64,000 nt of DNA, from assembly GCF_017873815.1 (NCBI RefSeq), contig NZ_JAGGKQ010000003.1, forward strand, positions 149,631 to 213,630, read 5' to 3'. The stretch is from Halorubrum alkaliphilum (GTDB lineage: Archaea > Halobacteriota > Halobacteria > Halobacteriales > Haloferacaceae). The translations under genes and the position numbers were made by a program. Shown here piece after piece: positions 54,669 to 62,889 of the stretch. Position 1 is the stretch's first letter; every line of letters begins with the position of its first letter. The notes under the pieces were generated by a model. That model was given only the letters and a program-made list of their open reading frames with translations. It was not told where the DNA came from and made no database searches.

Positions 54669-54761
54669 CGCTACTCGGTTGAGGAAGGCGAAGCGTATAG
54701 AGTGTTGGCACCGTCATCCGAGAGCCAAACCGCTTTACGAGCGCCCCCGTAACTCCGGGTA

Positions 54762-55730
54762 ATGGCGACGTGCGACGAGTGTGGGGAGTACGAGAACCTC
54801 CCGTACCAGTGTAAGCGGTGCGGAAAGACCTTTTGTGGGGAGCATCGGCTGCCGGAGAACCACGACTGTCCCGGACTCTCCGAGTGGGACGATCCCGAGG
54901 CCGTCTTCGACAGCGGCTTCGACGACAGCGTTGAGGGCGGGAACCGCGCTGCCGATACCGATGGGATCGCGGGGCGCGTGAAGCGCCGCGCGAGTCGGGC
55001 GACGAGCACCGGCGGGATAGTCGGGTACTTCCGCGGAAACGCGACGTACGTTCTGCTCGCGGCTATGTGGCTCACGATGGTCGGGCAGTGGGTTGCGCTC
55101 GCCGTCGGCGGCGGGGAGCTTCACAACCAACTGTTCGTCCTCGAGTCGAACGCACTGTGGCAGGTCTGGACGTGGGTGACGGCGGTGTTCGCGCACGATC
55201 CTGTTGGACTGTTCCACATCATCGCGAACAGCATCGTGCTGTTCTTTTTTGGCCCGCTCGTCGAGCGCGCGGTCGGATCCAAGAAGTTTCTCGGCTTCTT
55301 CCTCGTTGCCGGCGTGGTTGCGGGAATCGGCCATGCGCTGGTGGGGGTGCTCACGGGTGCGCCGGTGGCGGTGCTCGGGGCCAGCGGCGCGACGTTCGCG
55401 ATCCTCGGCGTGCTCACTATCTGGCGGCCGAACCTCGAGATCCTGCTGTTCTTCATCATCCCGATGAAGCTCAAATACCTCACGTGGGGAACGGCGGCGA
55501 TCTCCGTTGCGTTCGTGGTCGACCCGAGCCTCGCCGCCGCCGTGGGACTCGGCGGCATCGCCCACCTCGCACACCTGCTCGGCTTCGTCGTCGGCCTCGC
55601 CTTCGGTCGACGAAACGAGAGCCTCGCGAACTCCGCGCGCGGCCGCGGTGGGATGCGATCGGGTGGCGGGATCCGTGGTCCCAGCGGTCCGGGTGGCCCC
55701 GGCGGTCCCGGCGGCCCGGGTCGGCGGTAG
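54762..55730 (+). CDS. Rhomboid intramembrane serine protease with N-terminal AN1 zinc finger
   Basis: 322 residues. Residues 1-40 are an AN1-type finger (CDECGEYENLPYQCKRC, then FCGEHRLPENHDC). Six or more helices follow. The catalytic serine is in LGASGATFAILG, and the His partner is in HLAHLLGFVVG. HIIANSIVLFFFGPLVER provides the conserved loop. The C-terminus is a Gly-Pro-Gly low-complexity tail (GPSGPGGPGGPGGPG). AN1-rhomboid fusion is a haloarchaeal arrangement; the finger probably recruits cytosolic partners. The stop codon is immediately followed by the endonuclease V ATG. Confidence 0.93.
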   Translation: MATCDECGEYENLPYQCKRCGKTFCGEHRLPENHDCPGLSEWDDPEAVFDSGFDDSVEGGNRAADTDGIAGRVKRRASRATSTGGIVGYFRGNATYVLLAAMWLTMVGQWVALAVGGGELHNQLFVLESNALWQVWTWVTAVFAHDPVGLFHIIANSIVLFFFGPLVERAVGSKKFLGFFLVAGVVAGIGHALVGVLTGAPVAVLGASGATFAILGVLTIWRPNLEILLFFIIPMKLKYLTWGTAAISVAFVVDPSLAAAVGLGGIAHLAHLLGFVVGLAFGRRNESLANSARGRGGMRSGGGIRGPSGPGGPGGPGGPGRR

Positions 55731-56642
55731 ATGGCCCGGACGCCGCGACCCGAGTTTCGGCCCGATCCGTCGCTCTCCCACGAGTCGATGACGGAACTCC
55801 AGCGCGAGATAGCAGCCAGTGCGGCGTTTACTGACCAGTTCGGGTTCGAGCCCGCCGACATCGCGATTGACGACGCGTTCGACCTGACGACGGGGCTGCC
55901 GGAGGCAACGCCGGAGTCGGACGGGTCGAATCCGGACGCGCCGGTCGTCGTCGGGATCGATCAGGCGTTTCTCACGGGAGAGACGAAAAACGAGGCCGGG
56001 GACGACGGAGCGGGAGACGACGGAGCGGGAGACGACGGAGCGGGAGACGACGGGACCACCGATCACGACCGCGCCGTCTCCGCAGCCGTGGCGATCCGCG
56101 ACGGGGCGGTGATCGAGTACGCTCACGCGGTCACGCCGCTCTCGATCCCGTATGTCCCGGGACTGCTGGCCTTTCGGGAGGGCGCGCCGATGCTGGACGC
56201 GCTCGACGCGCTTTCCGTGGAACCAGACCTCCTCGTCTGTGATGGCTCCGGTCGGATCCACTTCCGGGAGGCCGGGATCGCGACGCATATCGGCGTGATT
56301 CGGGATCTGCCGAGCCTCGGCGTCGCAAAGCGGCTCCTCTGTGGCGAGCCCGTGGAGTCGGTCGACGAGCGCCCAGCAGACTGGCAAACCCCGATACGCG
56401 CCGACAACAGGGTTGAGACGGCGGAGCCGGGGACGGTCATCGGCCACGCGTATCAGTCCCGGCAGTACCCGAACAGCCGACGGGTGAACCCCCTGTACGT
56501 GAGTCCCGGGCATCGCGTGTCGGCGGAAACCACCGTTGACCTCGTCGCCGCAACCTGTGCCGGCTACAAGCTCCCCGAGCCGACACGGCTCGCGGACGCC
56601 CACGCCGACCGAGTGAAACGCCGGCTACCCGGCGAGGACTGA
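55731..56642 (+). CDS. nfi: Endonuclease V (deaminated-base repair)
   Basis: 303 residues; the ATG directly abuts the rhomboid stop (no spacer). VVVGIDQAFL carries the first catalytic Asp and is followed by an acidic repeat-containing insert that is absent from ordinary EndoV. AVAIRDGAVIEYAHAV, the FREGAPML Glu, LVCDGSGRIHFREAGIATHIG and GVAKRLLCGEP complete the fold. It cuts DNA or RNA one base 3' of inosine or other lesions. Length is somewhat above the usual 220-260 because of the N-terminal part and the insert. Confidence 0.9.
   Translation: MARTPRPEFRPDPSLSHESMTELQREIAASAAFTDQFGFEPADIAIDDAFDLTTGLPEATPESDGSNPDAPVVVGIDQAFLTGETKNEAGDDGAGDDGAGDDGAGDDGTTDHDRAVSAAVAIRDGAVIEYAHAVTPLSIPYVPGLLAFREGAPMLDALDALSVEPDLLVCDGSGRIHFREAGIATHIGVIRDLPSLGVAKRLLCGEPVESVDERPADWQTPIRADNRVETAEPGTVIGHAYQSRQYPNSRRVNPLYVSPGHRVSAETTVDLVAATCAGYKLPEPTRLADAHADRVKRRLPGED
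55995..56054. repeat. 15-bp tandem repeat (four units) inside the endonuclease V gene
   Basis: Units at 55995, 56010, 56025 and 56040 (consensus GCGGGAGACGACGGA) encode repeated AGDDG. Copies 2 and 3 are identical; the first differs at two positions and the last at one. All units are in frame. Confidence 0.9.
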
Positions 56643-56673
56643 TCCACCGGCGAGATCCCCACCGACGGCTACG

Positions 56674-56683
56674 CTTTTATTTA
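56674..56683 (+). promoter_or_regulatory. TATA-like box for the aldo/keto reductase gene
   Basis: CTTTTATTTA, 21-30 nt before the ATG at 56704; consistent with a leaderless transcript. Confidence 0.5.
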
Positions 56684-56703
56684 CGGGTGGAGTCGAACCG
56701 GAT

Positions 56704-57720
56704 ATGGACTATCGACAGCTCGGCTCCACGGGCACGCGGGTGTCTGAACTCTGCTTCGGCACGTGGCGCTTCGGCCGGCGGACGGGCGGCGTCCTCGAAA
56801 CCGACGAGGCGGACGCCCACGAACTGCTCGACGCGTTCGCGGACCGCGGCGGCAACTTCATCGACACCGCGAACGTCTACGGCGATCCGAACGGCACCAG
56901 CGAGGAGTACATCGGGAACTGGCTCGCCGAGCGCGATCGCGAGCAGTACGTGATCGCCTCGAAGGTGTACTTCGGCTTCGACGACTCGAACCCGAACGGC
57001 TCGGGGCTCTCGCGAACCCACATTCGGAACCAGATCGAGGGGACGCTCGACCGACTCGACACGGACTACCTCGATCTGTACTACATCCATCGCTGGGACG
57101 AGAACACCCCGATCGAGGAGACGCTCGCGACGCTCGACGCCCTCGTCGAGGAGGGCAAGGTGAACTACCTCGGCGCGTCGACGATGGCCTCGTGGCAGCT
57201 CACGAAGGCGCTCTGGCAGTCCGACGTGAACGACTACGCGCGCTTCGAGGTGACACAGCCGCTGTTCCACGCCGGCTACTACGAGGACGTCGAGGAGTAC
57301 CTCTCCGTCGTCGCCGACCAAGACCTCGCGGTCTGCCCGTACTCGCCGCTCGCGGGCGGCTTTCTCACCGGGAAGTACACCCGCGCCGACCCCGACGACC
57401 CGAAGTCCGTGGAGGCACCGGACGGCTCCCGCGGCAGCTTCGACGAGCGCTTCGAGCGGTTCTACCTCTCTGAGCGCGGCTGGAAGGTGCTCGACGAGGT
57501 CCGCGCAGTCGCAGACGAACTCGACGCCACGCCCGCACAGGTCGCGTTGCGCTGGCTGATGGACCAGCAGGAGTTCACCTGCGTGCCCATCGTCGGCGCG
57601 CGGACGGTCGACCAGCTCGACGAGAACCTCGGGGCGGCCGACGTCTCGATGACGCGGGGCCAACACGACCGGATCACCGACGCCCGGTACGACGAGGACG
57701 GGCGGCGCTGGGGCCACTGA
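56704..57720 (+). CDS. Aldo/keto reductase
   Basis: 338 residues starting MDYRQLGSTGTRVSELCFGT. The catalytic set is NFIDTANVYGD (Asp and Tyr), IASKVYFG (Lys) and YYIHRWDE (His). The NADP-binding end shows FTCVPIVGARTVDQLDENLG. It resembles the bacterial AKR11/13-type (YajO, voltage-gated-channel-like) group and reduces small aldehydes. Methylglyoxal is a plausible substrate given the mgsA gene, but that is inference. Single gene. Confidence 0.93.
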   Translation: MDYRQLGSTGTRVSELCFGTWRFGRRTGGVLETDEADAHELLDAFADRGGNFIDTANVYGDPNGTSEEYIGNWLAERDREQYVIASKVYFGFDDSNPNGSGLSRTHIRNQIEGTLDRLDTDYLDLYYIHRWDENTPIEETLATLDALVEEGKVNYLGASTMASWQLTKALWQSDVNDYARFEVTQPLFHAGYYEDVEEYLSVVADQDLAVCPYSPLAGGFLTGKYTRADPDDPKSVEAPDGSRGSFDERFERFYLSERGWKVLDEVRAVADELDATPAQVALRWLMDQQEFTCVPIVGARTVDQLDENLGAADVSMTRGQHDRITDARYDEDGRRWGH

Positions 57721-57742
57721 CCGACGCGGGACCGTCGGTGAG

Positions 57743-57800
57743 CCGGCGACCGCTCCGCTACCGCTTCCGAACCGGCGACCGCTCCGCTGCCGCTTCCGAA
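57743..57800. repeat. 29-bp tandem duplication between genes
   Basis: Two direct 29-bp copies at 57743-57771 and 57772-57800 (CCGGCGACCGCTCCGCT.. type) differ at one base and are followed by a partial third (CCGGCGATCG). They lie in the short intergene upstream of the gene at 57872. Confidence 0.85.
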
Positions 57801-57871
57801 CCGGCGATCGTTTCCCGACCGCCGCCGAACCGGCGGGTCGTTTTTATACCGCCGACCTCGAAATCGAATGT

Positions 57872-58144
57872 ATGGGAGAACACGACACGGAGGGGCCGAT
57901 GTCGGACGAGGAGTTGCGATCGCTGACCGACGGACTGGTTCGACAGGGCTCGGGCGGCGGGACGACCGTGTACAAGAACGCGGCCGGCGTCGGCTGTCCG
58001 AACCCCGACTGTGATCTCGGCGTGTTCCAGACGCTGTTCGTCAGCGACCACGGCTGGCAACAGATCGGCGCGACCAGAGACGGGATCGAACTCTGTTTGG
58101 CCACGACCGACGAGAAGCGCCTCGTGTTCATCCATGACGAATGA
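57872..58144 (+). CDS. Small Cys-pair protein, haloarchaeal 'flagella cluster'-like
   Basis: 90 residues. The visible core is TTVYKNAAGVGCPNPDCDLGVFQTLFV with a CxxxxC pair, then IELCLATTDEKRLVFIHDE at the end. The layout resembles small haloarchaeal proteins annotated as flagella-cluster or DUF7385 type, but I rely on recollection. TTTTTATACC at 57841-57850 is a good leaderless promoter. The start of the next gene overlaps its stop (ATGA), so the two are coupled. Confidence 0.6.
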   Translation: MGEHDTEGPMSDEELRSLTDGLVRQGSGGGTTVYKNAAGVGCPNPDCDLGVFQTLFVSDHGWQQIGATRDGIELCLATTDEKRLVFIHDE

Positions 58145-58473
58145 CTGAGAAGGAGAGCGGCGACGACATCGCTGACGGCCCGCCGGGCGGGGACGACTTC
58201 GACCCGATCGCCTCGCTTCACGACCACCTCGTCGCCACCGAGGAGCGTCCGGTCGAGCGTGAGGCGGGCTGGCGGCTCGGGGAGGCACAGGCGCTTGCCG
58301 GCCAGATCGCGGCAGGAGACCTCGACGACGACGTGATCCGGGAGCGGGCGGGCGAGATCGGCGAGTTGCTCTCGGCGATCGACGGGACGGGCGACCGCGA
58401 GGCCGACGACCACGTCGCGGCCGCACGGGAACTCGCCTCGCGGATCGCGAACCGATCCCCGGCCGAGGAGTGA
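58141..58473 (+). CDS. Small acidic helical protein, unknown function
   Basis: 110 residues, no cysteines and no membrane segment. An acidic disordered start (MTEKESGDDIADGPPGGDDF) leads to a helix-rich remainder (LHDHLVATEERPVEREAGWR, AAARELASRIANR). Overlaps the stop of the preceding gene by four bases, so it belongs to the same transcript. I do not recognise the family. Confidence 0.6.
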   Translation: MTEKESGDDIADGPPGGDDFDPIASLHDHLVATEERPVEREAGWRLGEAQALAGQIAAGDLDDDVIRERAGEIGELLSAIDGTGDREADDHVAAARELASRIANRSPAEE

Positions 58474-58594
58474 GCCGAACGACGCCGTAATCGACGGCGT
58501 CAGCGTCGTGGCGGGAGCAGCGCTCCCGGATCGATGGATCGTGTCACCGGGCCAAGCCGGCGGTCACGAGAGCGACGACCCTCCCCGAAACACA

Positions 58595-58605
58595 ATCCTT
58601 ATTCG
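58595..58605 (+). promoter_or_regulatory. TATA-like box for aglG
   Basis: ATCCTTATTCG, 33 nt before the ATG at 58628. It is identical to the box before the DICT gene at 10086, which supports its use as a promoter element and the choice of start. Confidence 0.5.
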
Positions 58606-58627
58606 CCGTTTCGGTCAACTCCCGATC

Positions 58628-59635
58628 ATGAACGTCTCCGTCGTCGTCTGTACGTACACGATGGAGCGCTACGACGTGTTTACTGCGGCCGTCGAGAGCG
58701 CACTCGCGCAGACACACGACCCGATCGAGGTCGTGTTAGTGATCGACGGCAACCCACGGGTGTATGAACGCGCAGTCGACGACTTCGGGGGACACGAGAA
58801 CGTCGTGATCCACGACAACGACGAGAACCGCGGCATCTCGTTCAGCCGGACGAAGGGTGCGGAGCTGGCCTCCGGCGAGATCGTCGCGTTCATCGACGAC
58901 GACGGGGTCGCCGAGGAGGACTGGATCGCGACCCACGTCGAGACGTACGCGGAGACGGACGCCGTGGCGGTCGCGGGGTACGTCGCGCCCGACTGGACGA
59001 CCGAGAAGCCCGACTTCTTCCCCGAGGAGTTCTACTGGCTCGTCGGCTGTACGGAACTGGGGTTCGCGGAGGACGGTGAGGAGATCCGCAACGGTTACGG
59101 CTCGAACGTCTCGTACAAGCGGGAGGTCTTTCTCGATGTCGGCGGCTACGACGTGAATACGGGTCGGAAAGGCGACCGACACATCCAAGCGCACGAAGCT
59201 CCCGTCGGCATTCGGATCCGCGAGGAGTACGGGAAGGGCGTGACCTACGTCGAGGACGCCGTGGTCCACCACACGCTCTTTGAGTATCGTGGCGAGTTCC
59301 GGTGGCTCCTGTTTCGGTCGTTCTGGCAGGGCTTCTCGAAGCGCGTAATGGAGCTACTGTATCCCGGAGCGCAGGGAAACGAGAGCGCCTTTTTGAAGGA
59401 CCTGTTCACGAGGGCCCTACCGTCTCGGGCGAGGAGGGCAGTGTTCGGGCCGTCGCTGAGTCAGGCGAAGCAGTTCGTGGCGATCCTGGTGTTCACGGGA
59501 GCTGTCGGGCTCGGGTATCTGTACGGGCTTGCGCGGCGTGACGTGTTGCGTGAGGAGGTCGAGGAGGGCGCAGACACCGGGGGGGATTCGAACGTCGGAG
59601 AGAGCACGGACGCCGAGGCGTCGACGGACGACTGA
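58628..59635 (+). CDS. aglG: AglG-like dolichol-linked glycosyltransferase (GT2)
   Basis: 335 residues from the ATG at 58628 (MNVSVVVCTYTMERYDVFTA); a longer in-frame start is unlikely because the promoter box lies inside it. The GT-A fold shows VVVCTYTMER, EVVLVIDGNPR, NDENRGISFSRTKG and the metal site FIDDDGVAEEDW. A C-terminal hydrophobic helix (FVAILVFTGAVGLGYLYGL) anchors it in the membrane, followed by an acidic tail. In Haloferax, AglG adds a hexuronic acid to the growing dolichol-phosphate glycan on the cytosolic side. Sugar specificity here is by homology only. Confidence 0.87.
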   Translation: MNVSVVVCTYTMERYDVFTAAVESALAQTHDPIEVVLVIDGNPRVYERAVDDFGGHENVVIHDNDENRGISFSRTKGAELASGEIVAFIDDDGVAEEDWIATHVETYAETDAVAVAGYVAPDWTTEKPDFFPEEFYWLVGCTELGFAEDGEEIRNGYGSNVSYKREVFLDVGGYDVNTGRKGDRHIQAHEAPVGIRIREEYGKGVTYVEDAVVHHTLFEYRGEFRWLLFRSFWQGFSKRVMELLYPGAQGNESAFLKDLFTRALPSRARRAVFGPSLSQAKQFVAILVFTGAVGLGYLYGLARRDVLREEVEEGADTGGDSNVGESTDAEASTDD

Positions 59636-59638
59636 GCG

Positions 59639-60388
59639 TTATCCGGTGTACCCACAGACACCGACTCGCGGCGAGTTAACGTATGGAAGATACGAGGGAC
59701 GGGAACAGTCGTCCTCGTGGGTGCTCGCACACGCCTCACACAGCCACGCGTCGGGACCGCGCTCCCACAGGCACGTCTCGCAGACCTTCGTCGCCGGGGC
59801 GCCACAGGATCCGCAGTCGATCTCGGGCGGCCGGTTGCGGGCGAGCAAGACGATCTCGTCGTCAGCCTCTCCGACGCTGCTCGTTCCGGCGTCGGTCGTC
59901 TTCTCGTCGTCCACTGCGACTGAGTCGGCTACCCGGTCCGCGAGCGTCTCGACGGCCCAGCCGTCGGCATCGACGACGCGGATCTCGAGTGCCGTCGTCG
60001 AGCCGAAGTCGTACTCGTAGTCGAACTCCCCGTCGGCCGATCCGGCGACCGACCCGATCGAGACGTCCATCGAGCGCCGGGTCGTTCCCGACCCGATCGG
60101 GGGATCGTCGTCCGAGTACGGCCTCTCGTACCACGTGTCGCCGACCGTGAACGCGCTCATGTGGCCGCAACACTCGAGCCAGAACCGGCGGAGGAACGAG
60201 TCCAGCGTCGCAAGCGTCGCGTCCGCTTCGACCGCGAGGTGGAGCCAGTAGTCGGTTCGTCTCGCGCCGGCGACCCGGAGATGGAGCGTCGATTCACCCG
60301 GTGACTCGGGCAGACAGGCCCGAAGATGGCGGGACATCCCGTGTTTGGTGTACGCCTCCCCACAGTGGAAACAGTCGCCCCGGATCAT
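59639..60388 (-). CDS. pRiA4b ORF-3-like domain protein with terminal zinc motifs
   Basis: 249 residues. N-terminal MIRGDCFHCGEAYTKHGMSRH is a C2H2-like finger. The middle (DYWLHLAVEADATLATLDSF, DGEFDYEYDFGSTTALEIRV) matches the plasmid pRiA4b ORF-3-like fold. A C-terminal cysteine-rich part (CGSCGAPATKVCETC ... CEACASTHEDDC) resembles a B-box or RING-like zinc site. The fold is often found on mobile elements. Here it lies convergent with aglG, 4 bp apart, inside the glycosylation segment. Function unknown. Confidence 0.8.
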   Translation of the reverse strand: MIRGDCFHCGEAYTKHGMSRHLRACLPESPGESTLHLRVAGARRTDYWLHLAVEADATLATLDSFLRRFWLECCGHMSAFTVGDTWYERPYSDDDPPIGSGTTRRSMDVSIGSVAGSADGEFDYEYDFGSTTALEIRVVDADGWAVETLADRVADSVAVDDEKTTDAGTSSVGEADDEIVLLARNRPPEIDCGSCGAPATKVCETCLWERGPDAWLCEACASTHEDDCSRPSYLPYVNSPRVGVCGYTG

Positions 60389-60444
60389 ATCGGCAGGTGT
60401 TCACAGCGGGATAAAACCCTTTTCGCGTATGCGGATCGCGCGTG

Positions 60445-61905
60445 CTACCGGTCGCCGTGGTCCCTGAGGTACGGGATCTCGAACGGGAGGTTGTTCGCGA
60501 CGGTGGTACGGAACTCCGTCGAGATACCGAAGAGGATCGCGAAGTAGACGACGGCGCCGAGCCCGACGAGTCCGACGACGAAGACCGCGTTGTAGTCGGC
60601 TATCCACGCCCAGTTCGCCTCGCCGAGGTAGCGTGCGGCGTAGACCACCCCACCCATGAGGAGTGCAGCCACCCACTGTCGGGCGATCTCGCCGGTGGGG
60701 ATCGTGAACGAGACGTGTTGTCGTGTGTAGTAGAACCCGAACAGGAGACCGACCCCAGCGGAGGTCGCGGTCGCAATCGCCGCGCCGACCCACCCGATCG
60801 AGTAGACCAAAACGAGGTTCAAAACGAGGTTGGAGCCGATAAACGCCGCGTTCGCCCGGAACGCGAGGTCGGGACGGTCGATCCCGTTGAGCGTGTTGAG
60901 AAGCTGTTTGGCGTACGAATACGCGAGCACGCCCACGAGAAGGATCGGGAGGACCCGTGCGCCGACCGCAAATCCGTCGCCGTAGATACGTAGCAGTCGG
61001 TCGCCGAGAATCGTACCGCCGACGATCCCTGGGATCAGAAAGAGTCCGGCGTACGAGAGCGCGTCGTTGGTGAGCATCCGGATCATGTCGTCGTCGTCGT
61101 CCGCAGCGCGTTTACTGAGTTCGGGGAACAGGGTGTTCCGGATCGCGTTACTGAATATGTCGAGGAACTCCGAGAGGGCGTAGGCGACGGCGTAGATCCC
61201 GGTCAGCCCCGAGGGGACGAACAGACCGAGAACGAGTATGTCCATGTCGCTGAACGTCTTCTTTTGTATACTGCCGAGCCACGAGAACTTCGCGAACTCG
61301 AAGAGGCTAGCGACGTGTCGCCATCGCGGAACGACGAACGCAGGTTTCACGAACCAGAGGCCGACCGCGGCGATCAGTGCGGCACCGATAGCGTGACCGA
61401 GCAGCATTCCGGAGAGCTCCCAGCCGACGTAGACGAGCCCGACCATGACGACGCTCTGTATGCCCTGCTTCGCCGTACTGAGCGGTGCGTACACGTGGAC
61501 GCGGTGGCTCCCCTTGAGCGCGGAGTTAACGAGACCACTGAGGATCGAGACGACGAGCAACAACACGACGAACTCGGCGACGGGTTGGCCGACGTAGGCG
61601 TTCACCTGACCTCGAAAGACGAGGACGCCGAGGGCAACGACCAGTGTGAGCGCGGTCTTGACTGCGGTCCCGGCCGCGAGGAACGCGTCCGGCTCCTCCT
61701 CCTCGCTCATCCGCTTGACGATCGCCTGCCCGAAGCCGACGCTTTTGACGATCCCCAGCCACGAGACGAGCGCGAGGGTAACGGCATAGAAGCCGTATAT
61801 CTCCTCGCCGAGCGTCCGAGTGAAGTAGATGGTCGCAAAGAAGCCGAGGATCGACCCGCCGAACTTCGAGACGAGATAGACGACGGATGTTTGCCCGAGG
61901 CGCAT
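60445..61905 (-). CDS. aglR: AglR-like lipid-linked oligosaccharide flippase (MATE/PST family)
   Basis: 486 residues and about 14 transmembrane helices. The start MRLGQTSVVYLVSKFGGSIL and helix 1-2 signature (FFATIYFTRTLGEEIYGFYA) match the Wzx/AglR branch of polysaccharide flippases. RAADDDDDMIRMLTNDALSY lies in the middle loop. In Haloferax, AglR is proposed to move the final dolichol-phosphate mannose across the membrane for AglB. It is read towards the pRiA4b gene; a TATA-like GATTTAAGAC (reverse strand, about 61930) precedes the ATG. Confidence 0.88.
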   Translation of the reverse strand: MRLGQTSVVYLVSKFGGSILGFFATIYFTRTLGEEIYGFYAVTLALVSWLGIVKSVGFGQAIVKRMSEEEEPDAFLAAGTAVKTALTLVVALGVLVFRGQVNAYVGQPVAEFVVLLLVVSILSGLVNSALKGSHRVHVYAPLSTAKQGIQSVVMVGLVYVGWELSGMLLGHAIGAALIAAVGLWFVKPAFVVPRWRHVASLFEFAKFSWLGSIQKKTFSDMDILVLGLFVPSGLTGIYAVAYALSEFLDIFSNAIRNTLFPELSKRAADDDDDMIRMLTNDALSYAGLFLIPGIVGGTILGDRLLRIYGDGFAVGARVLPILLVGVLAYSYAKQLLNTLNGIDRPDLAFRANAAFIGSNLVLNLVLVYSIGWVGAAIATATSAGVGLLFGFYYTRQHVSFTIPTGEIARQWVAALLMGGVVYAARYLGEANWAWIADYNAVFVVGLVGLGAVVYFAILFGISTEFRTTVANNLPFEIPYLRDHGDR

Positions 61906-61946
61906 TCCTATGTCCTCATATCTCCGATATCCGTCTTAAATCGTCA

Positions 61947-62792
61947 TCACTCGTCACTGCCATCGGTTTCAGCGGTAGGGATTAGGTCGGGATGCGTCCG
62001 AGACGACGTGGAGTCCTCCCCGCCAGCGATCTCCTCCTCGCGAACCAGCTGCCAGTCGCGATGCCGGCTGAACACTAACACGGGGATCGTCTCCACGTCG
62101 GATACTTTCACGATCGACAGACGGTGTTTTCCCAACATGTTCCAGAGCATTCTCCCGTCCCTTCCGATATCAACCGTGACCTCGTTGGTCAGTGGCGTGA
62201 GCGTCGCATTGACTCCCGACCATGCGGCCTCGGGATCCGTCTTGAGTAGCTCTCGTTGGCTCCGATAGCCGTCGGTGGCGATCCGGTCGTGAAGCCGCTC
62301 GATCCTCGCGCACTCGCGCTCGAACCGTTCCGGAGCGTCGTATTCCGCCCATAGGGCCGTTTCTTTCCATTCCAACCCGTCCTCGAAACGCTGCTTGATC
62401 GCCGTCGGAACGGGTTGGTCTTGGAAGCGCTCCTGCGTCTCGTCCCACTCCCCGTCGACGACCCAGCCGCGTCGTTTCTCGTCATGGAGGCCGGAAACTC
62501 GTGTTATCCGGTCCGGGTCGACGTATAACACCGCGTACGGATCCGCGTCCGTGTACTTCTCCGGCAGTATCCTTCGGAGTACCCTCGTCGTCCACCGAAC
62601 CCACGTGATGACGACGGCTACAACGAGCCGATTGAGCCGTGGTGGGAGATCTGCCACCCGCTCTTGAAACCGAACTCGCCAGCTCACGTATCGAACGACC
62701 AGTAGAGCCGTTCGATCAACGCCCTCGTTCGACACGGTATCAACGCCGCGTCGAAACAGATCGATGAAACGCCTCAGCGATCCGGAGACCAT
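61947..62792 (-). CDS. ParB/sulfiredoxin-like domain protein of glycosylation clusters
   Basis: 281 residues. A basic, partly hydrophobic N-terminus (RLNRLVVAVVITWVRWTTRV) could associate with the membrane. The core YAVLYVDPDRITRVSGLHDE, then TVDIGRDGRMLWNMLGKHRL and SIVKVSDVETIPVLVFSRH, matches the ParB-like nuclease/kinase fold (GxHR-type loop, here GKHRLS). Proteins of this shape recur in haloarchaeal agl clusters, from memory, without a known role. 41 bp separate it from aglR on the same strand, so an operon is likely. Confidence 0.7.
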   Translation of the reverse strand: MVSGSLRRFIDLFRRGVDTVSNEGVDRTALLVVRYVSWRVRFQERVADLPPRLNRLVVAVVITWVRWTTRVLRRILPEKYTDADPYAVLYVDPDRITRVSGLHDEKRRGWVVDGEWDETQERFQDQPVPTAIKQRFEDGLEWKETALWAEYDAPERFERECARIERLHDRIATDGYRSQRELLKTDPEAAWSGVNATLTPLTNEVTVDIGRDGRMLWNMLGKHRLSIVKVSDVETIPVLVFSRHRDWQLVREEEIAGGEDSTSSRTHPDLIPTAETDGSDE

Positions 62793-62889
62793 CCTGTCGT
62801 ACCGTTGATTCCAGTACCGGTCGTATAGCGTTTCGCATCGCGGCCGACTTCCGGGTCGTTTAATTGAACGGACTGCGACAACGGAATCG

